From the NCBI GenBank assembly GCA_963931865.1, contig OZ007507.1, positions 16,576,681 through 16,640,680 of the forward strand: a stretch of 64,000 nucleotides of DNA. Direction: 5' to 3'. The translations under genes and the position numbers were made by a program. How positions within the stretch are numbered: the first letter of the stretch is position 1; each line of letters starts with the position of its first letter. This stretch comes from Axinella damicornis. Its lineage: Eukaryota > Porifera > Demospongiae > Axinellida > Axinellidae. Positions 58,801 to 64,000 of this stretch are shown here, in pieces. The notes beneath the pieces were generated by a model, which saw only the letters and a list, made by a program, of their open reading frames with translations, did not search any database and was not told the DNA's origin.

Positions 58801-61800
58801 CTTTGGTTTGCCAGTGCAAACCAAAGAACAGAAACCGGAGTTGGCCTGGGAACGAGGCTGACATATTTGGGTTTGTCCGATCAGTCCCAAAGGCCTGCAT
58901 GGGAGTGTGGGTAAATATCCTGCATCAGCTATTGCACATGGAAAGTCATGTACTAGCTTAGTTTTTAATAGTTCCCACCTGGCTCCAATAGTGCTATCAG
59001 GAGCCTGTAATGAGAAGGAGCGTCCAACTAAGATAACCAACCTGGCTAGTAACAGCGCGCTTGTGCTTGACATGGCAAGTGGGGAATCTGTACTTCTGTC
59101 ACACTAAAGTGATATTACAATTAATTCACAAACCATCAGGAGCGGGGGTACATGTGTACACCTATGTTAGACTACTATGGGAAACCTCCTCCCTTAATGC
59201 TAAGTTGGACGCTCCTTCTCATTATGGGCTCCTGGTACTGTGTGTGCACTTCACAGTGCTGTCATTAGTCTCGGAACCATGCAGTGTGAAGGGTCTGGTT
59301 CCGAAACTATGCTGTGAGTGGTTGCAATTGTGTACGCAGTTGTCATCTTCATTTACAGGTCAGATTGTATATACGTCTCATGCAGACATCTATCTTCATT
59401 CCTCACAGGGCCACCTGGGCTAAATATTGTCCCCATAGTTGCTGGTACTTCAGGTGGAGTGTTGCTGATAGCTGCACTGGTCATGTGCATAGTGGTGGCA
59501 ATATGTGCAAAGAAGGCACGACAAAGGAGAGGTAAGTACTAGCTGCTGCACCAAATTGGCTGAATGGAATGCGATGGTACACATGCAGCTGTGTTTGCAG
59601 TGAATGCATTGAGGCGAATTCCCTCGCAATGGTTGTGGTAAAGCATGGTTGGATAGAACTGTGGTTCTATTATCTGGTAATGTGTGTAGTATGTTGGCTA
59701 ATGCATGTATATACTGGTCTATATTGGAATGGAACTTGTCAGAGGCTGTAAGTTTGGTTTGGAAAGGTTTGTTGTGCTGTGGCTATCAAAACCAATCACA
59801 TGAAGTATAACCATTTGGTCTTCACTGATCAGCAGCTGCGGTAACCGACCACTTTGCAACCATTCTGCTTTTACAGTGGTGCATGCATGCACGTGACTAC
59901 ATTAGCATGTGACTGCATTAGCATGTGACTACATTAGCATGTGACTGCATTAGCATGTGACTGCATTAGTATGTGACTGTATTAGCATGTGACTGCATTA
60001 GCATGTGACTGCATTAGTATGTGACTGTATTAGCATGTGACTGCATTAGCATGTGACTGCATTAGCTGTGACTGCATTAGCATGTGACTACATTAACATG
60101 TGACTACATTAGCATGTGACTGCATTAGCATGTGACTGCATTAGCATGTGACTGCATTAGCATGTGACTGCATTAGCATGTGACTGCATTAGAATGTGAC
60201 TGCATTAGCTGTGACTGCATTAGCATGTGACTACATTAACATGTGACTACATTAGCATGTGACTGCATTAGCATGTGACTGCATTAGCATGTGACTGCAT
60301 TAGCATGTGACTGCATTAGCATGTGACTGCATTAGAATGTGACTGCATTAGCATGTGACTACATTAGCATGTGACTGCATTAGCATGTGACTACGTACAT
60401 ACATTAGCATGTGAACAGGCATCGTGCCATGTGACTGTGATATAAGAGTAAAATTAATGCCTGTTACAACAACCTGTAAATTTGTCGAGAACTAGTGCAC
60501 GCATTAATGGAGTATGTGGACCATGTTCATTTCAAATACATTTTTTCGACTTGCATATGTGTTAAAGAGCGCATGGACCATGATAATTCAGGTGTTCATT
60601 TCAAATACAGCATTTCGACCCTGCTGGTTCTTCTTCAAGTTCAACTTATGCACTAGTTTCACGCCGTATGAATTGGAGACGTAACAATTGCATTTCATCC
60701 TCGACTTTCAGCAGAAACTTGTCACACAAACAAGTAAAGTGGGCGGATTGTATATTTACAGCTGAAGTAAAATTCAATTTCCAACACTCAGTTACAACTT
60801 GTGAACACTGAACCTGTAGATATGCCTGTACGATAACAATTGCAGCTGTTGAAGCTTTCACCAGGACATCTCTCATCCCACTCCCACTATGCCTACTACA
60901 TATATTATGCCTAGCCTCGTTCCCAGGCCTACCCCGTTTTTTCTGTTCTTCGTTTTCTGTTGACAATAATACACGGATGCGGAAGGGCGGCCTTCCGCAT
61001 CCATGTATTATTGTCAACGGAAACTGAAGAACAGAAAAAAAACAGGGTAGGCCTGGGAACGAGGCTATATTATGCCATTGATAGTCTCAATCCCACGCCA
61101 TTCCAAGCCTCCTTCCCGAGCCAATCCAAGCCTCCATCCCAAGCCTCCATCCCAGGCCATCCCAGGCCTCCATCCCAGGCCATCCCAGGCCTCCATCCCA
61201 GGCCTCAATCCCAGGCCATCCCAAGCCTCCATCACAGGCCATCCCAAGCCTCCATCCCAGGCCATCCCAGGCCTCCATCCCAGGCCATCCCAGGCCTCCA
61301 TCCCAGGCCATCCCAAGCCTCCATCCCAGGCCATCCCAGGCCTCCATCCCAGGCCATCCCAGGCCTCCATCCCAGGCCATCCCAAGCCTCCATCCCAGGC
61401 CATCCCAGGCCTCCATCCCAGGCCAATCCCAAGCCCGTTTTCCAGACCCACTCACCTTCACGTGTTCAAGTAAAATAACCTGTTGCTTAGTTGTTACTAC
61501 ATCTTGTTTGCACCTTCCCTCTGTTACTGACACCCTTTGCACTTACAATTTCATTTTCATAATGCGTGCACAACATGTGTACTTTCACAATGTGTGTACA
61601 ATGGCTGGTTTGTATCACTTCAAGATCAACTAATGGTTAACCTTGAATATGGCTAACTACACACATGCATGTATTAACTCACAATCGTTGCAGGGTTGTC
61701 TCTGGATGAAGAAGGAAGCCGTGCAGGTATTTGATACAACTGCATGGGAAGAAAGCTGATGTAATTGCATGCCTGATAGCTGTAACCTAATTTCTGATGA

Positions 61801-62218
61801 ATGGCTTTCCATGCTGGGCTATAGCCAATTGAGTTTGTGTCGCAGTTGCTAATTCTTTCCCATCCTGCTATTCTTCCACACAGAACACCCAAAGCAAGAC
61901 CTGGAGAATGGGTTAGTTACTGCGTTGAATACATGTGGAGTAATGTGCATGGTGTAATGGAAAAACATTTGCGAATCGGCTGCCATAATTTTTGAGAAAT
62001 AGTTTCTAGTGTAGCAGCATCTCCTATAATTATAGCATAATAGACCACCTAGGAATTTGTTCACTCGTATAACTGAGTATGATAGTTGTAGCCAATGTTT
62101 TCTCATCATCCACAGGGACTCTCCAATGATCCAGAACAAAGGAGAGTTGACACTCCCCACCTCCCTTGAACAGCAGCCGACCCATGAGATGGTTGTGTAC
62201 GATACAGTCAAGAGACCG
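55826..62218 (+). CDS. receptor C: Ig/FN3 receptor with ITIM match, 3' end outside
   Basis: Exons: 55826-55886, 56099-56389, 56465-56752, 57290-57366, 57451-57694, 58106-58465, 59409-59531, 61694-61726, 61884-61911, 62116-62218. They total 1608 bp, in frame, 536 residues, ending in phase 0 at a GT donor, so at least one more exon lies past the right edge. Signal peptide MMKRFARILLGLFLWSTVAA; Ig-like domain with FTCRPAG, VVWQIY and IQCLTG; FN3-1 with PDPPSNLTLL, VSWIPP; FN3-2 over two exons; the four-cysteine domain with GCHVLLS and SVYDWEADGTIGELPIPVE; membrane helix IVAGTSGGVLLIAALVMCIV; tail with GLSLDEEGSRA, EHPKQDLENG (exon like B's 38577-38604) and MVVYDTVKRP, where VVYDTV fits the ITIM consensus. 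Domain order and intron phases equal A and B, but the ectodomain is far more divergent. Two adjacent Met codons make the exact start uncertain by one residue. Confidence 0.82.
57786..57990. repeat. 33-bp tandem array
   Basis: Six copies of gactgggaatgagactaaga then gtgagtgttccag, with a TAGCCTCGTTCCCAGG-family palindrome at its left end (57765-57800). In intron 5 of receptor C. Confidence 0.9.
58995..59235. mobile_element. inverted-repeat element
   Basis: 'caggagcctgtaatgagaag' plus 'gagcgtccaact' is mirrored at 59193-59235 as 'agttggacgctccttctcat'. In intron 6 of receptor C. Confidence 0.6.
59890..60410. repeat. 16-bp satellite (tgactgcattagcatg)
   Basis: About 31 copies of a 16-bp unit with few variants. 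In intron 7 of receptor C. Confidence 0.9.
60912..61067. mobile_element. TAGCCTCGTTCCCAGG-family element, 9-bp TSD
   Basis: A 156-bp palindrome starting tagcctcgttcccaggccta and ending with its complement, flanked by identical 9-bp repeats tattatgcc at 60903-60911 and 61068-61076. Partial copies of its inner part are at 12947-13010 and 58793-58858. Confidence 0.9.
61085..61436. repeat. CCTCCATCCCAGG tandem array
   Basis: Units cctccatcccaggccatccc with a(g)g variants, about 15 copies, beginning right after the element at 60912-61067. Long Gly/Trp/Met- or Pro/Ser-rich frames here are artefacts. Confidence 0.9.
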
Positions 62219-64000
62219 GTATGTCCAATTGCACACTAGTTAACGGTCCCTCTCATCCCACATCTAGAATCCCCATTCCCAGCCCACACATGCACCCGGC
62301 CCCACTCTTAGCCTCATTCCCAGACCATTACACTAGACATTCATTGTTTGAGGGACCTGCTTGCAGCATTGACCCTTTAAATTGCTGCTTGCCATTAAAT
62401 TTTGTGGTCCACCAAATTAGCTTCCATGGTCACAAATGTCACAGATTGAAATATGTGCAGAAACAGTTAAACTAGAGTGCATTCATGGAATACTTCTTGC
62501 TGTCAGAGACAACTTCTTGTGGGTGGAGTTTCACAGAGGGAACTATATGGTCTGGCAGGCACTTTGCATGACTTCTTAGAGCACATAGTTTCCATGAGAA
62601 CGAGTGAGGTATTATGCCATATATGTGTACATGTACTCCAAACATCAACTCTGCCATACTGCTTCCTGTAGTTTTGTGCTTATACCCACACTGCATGGCG
62701 TACAGCTAGCTAATCAGTTGTGTTGTGTCTTCAAATAGGATTCCATACCTTATTTCATTCCATTAGGGCACTTGACTACTGTAGTCAAATTAGATTGATG
62801 GGGATGTTTATGGGATAAGGGACAAGAGGGTGGATGCACAAATATGTGCTTTCTGTAGCCACCTTGTGCCACTGGCTAGTTACCATGGCAACAGGGTGAA
62901 CCACCAAACACAGTCAAGGGTGGAGTCATTCCATTTGGATCATCTGCCAACTGGCAAACACGACTAAATTCTAAACCTCTGCATGCAGTCCATTGTAGCT
63001 TTAGGGGATTGTCTACCACTCAATGCACACCCCTCGCTAATTTGAACCCTTGCCTGGACTATAGCACGGATGTTACATACACCTGGTTCAGTCTTGACTG
63101 GCTTGTTGCCAGTGGCAACTGTTAGCAACTGTGCCAATGTTCCATTCAACACTTCAGTGGGCAGTGAAATCCGTCTATACCTACCTAATTTGCGCATACC
63201 TTGAGTCTCTCGCCTGATGCCAATTATGCACAGGCGTATGCTGCAAGGCATTTTCCAATGTGCCATTTGTACGTATGTCTAGGTGAATATCTGGTGTAGC
63301 TAGCAGTCAAAGCCATTCTTGCAGCACGTGCGAGTTGCCCACCAGAATGAGCTTGGTTTCAATACTCGATCCTGTAGCTACATAGGCTAGACCATTTTGT
63401 TTCAAATTATGCACACGTGTGCTGTAAGGCATTCTACAATGTGTCATTTGTATGTCTAGATGAATGTCTGGTGTAGCTAGCAGTCAGAGTCATTCTTGCA
63501 GCAGGAGCTGCCCAGAATGAGCTTGGTTTCAACACTCCTGTACATACGTAGGCTAGGCCATTTTGTTTCAATGAAGGTGTATATGTATACAACGCAATCA
63601 TAGGTAGACCAACTATTTCAGTTTCGCCATGATAGTTGATTACTACCATAGCAGTCTTTAAAAAGTAGCTAATTTGCTTGGAACTGAATGTGCGTGCATA
63701 CATTTGCATTCAGATCTGCAGAAATTTAGCAGATTGCTAACGGTTTCCCAACTTCGTCAATAATATGTAGGACAGAATTTGTTACAGACAATTCTTTAGT
63801 TCTAGCTAACTACGATTTCTGCTGAAATGAATGTGCGTACATGTGCATTCATTTCCGCAGAAGTTTAGCGGATTGCTATAATGAACTGTTATGGTTCCCA
63901 CCACTGTGCTGTACTGTGCAGCAAAAATGTTTTGTGTATGAGGTGACTGTGCAGAAGTGGATTACAAGTGATCAGGCTTACTGCAGTAGCTACATGTGCA
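62219..64000 (+). other. intron of receptor C, no exon found
   Basis: Follows the donor at 62219. Contains the block shared with receptor B (62877-62967), a direct duplication (63228-63395 and 63413-63575) and a short hairpin at 63815-63860. No acceptor followed by a tail-like exon was found; by analogy with receptor B the next exon may lie just outside. Confidence 0.55.

Noticed and set aside
60960..61542. Frames of 120-170 residues with GLGWRPGMAWD or PSQAIPGLH repeats
   Set aside because: Translation of a CCATCCCAGG tandem array in an intron of receptor C, on both strands.

Overview
The window is animal nuclear DNA. Its genes are split by phase-conserved GT..AG introns and encode secreted-signal/Ig/fibronectin-III receptors with tyrosine-rich tails. 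Between the exons lies dense short mobile-element debris: hairpin elements, LINE remains, minisatellites and homopolymer runs. The receptor architecture and the DUF6589-type transposon protein suggest an early-branching marine invertebrate, most likely a sponge. That is inference; no species marker was found.

Layout. 1-2468: no gene, a few short mobile elements. 2469-3701 (-): one intronless type II membrane protein resembling a Golgi glycosyltransferase. 3762-6148: a small inverted-repeat element and next to it the broken, larger transposon it probably derives from. 7022-8150: two arrays of a 29-bp repeat. 8381-13320: a segmental duplicate of 25951-29250 carrying an orphan transmembrane exon and signalling tail (8502-10593). 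14098-28068 (+): receptor A, 8 exons, 664 residues. 29595-30918: 3' end of a decayed LINE. 30929-31557: TG-rich satellite. 31829-50789 (+): receptor B, 11 exons, 677 residues. 50790-55825: repeats only. 55826 to 62218 and beyond the right edge (+): receptor C, 10 exons in view.

The three receptors are tandem paralogues with the order signal peptide, Ig-like domain, two FN3 domains, a membrane-proximal four-cysteine domain that I cannot name, one transmembrane helix, and a tyrosine-motif tail. Every model joins in frame across all proposed exons, with the same intron phases at the shared positions. A and B have nearly the same ectodomain (about 89-95% identical per FN3 exon, counted by eye) but unrelated tails. 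A ends in a sequence fitting the ITAM consensus exactly (YxxL-x6-YxxL) plus an ITIM match. B has a proline-rich, multi-tyrosine tail with a YxxI-x12-YxxI pair. C has an ITIM match and continues out of view. Shared ectodomain with divergent signalling tails recalls the paired activating/inhibitory receptors of vertebrate immunity and the Alr allorecognition genes of Hydractinia. The orphan copy upstream has kept its reading frame but lost two of the three YERL tyrosines, one of them in the ITAM.

The rest is mobile DNA with unusually readable history. Duplicated arms and paralogous copies supply the empty sites for piggyBac-type (TTAA), Tc1/mariner-type (TA) and Mutator-type (9-bp duplication) miniature elements, including one only 37 bp long.
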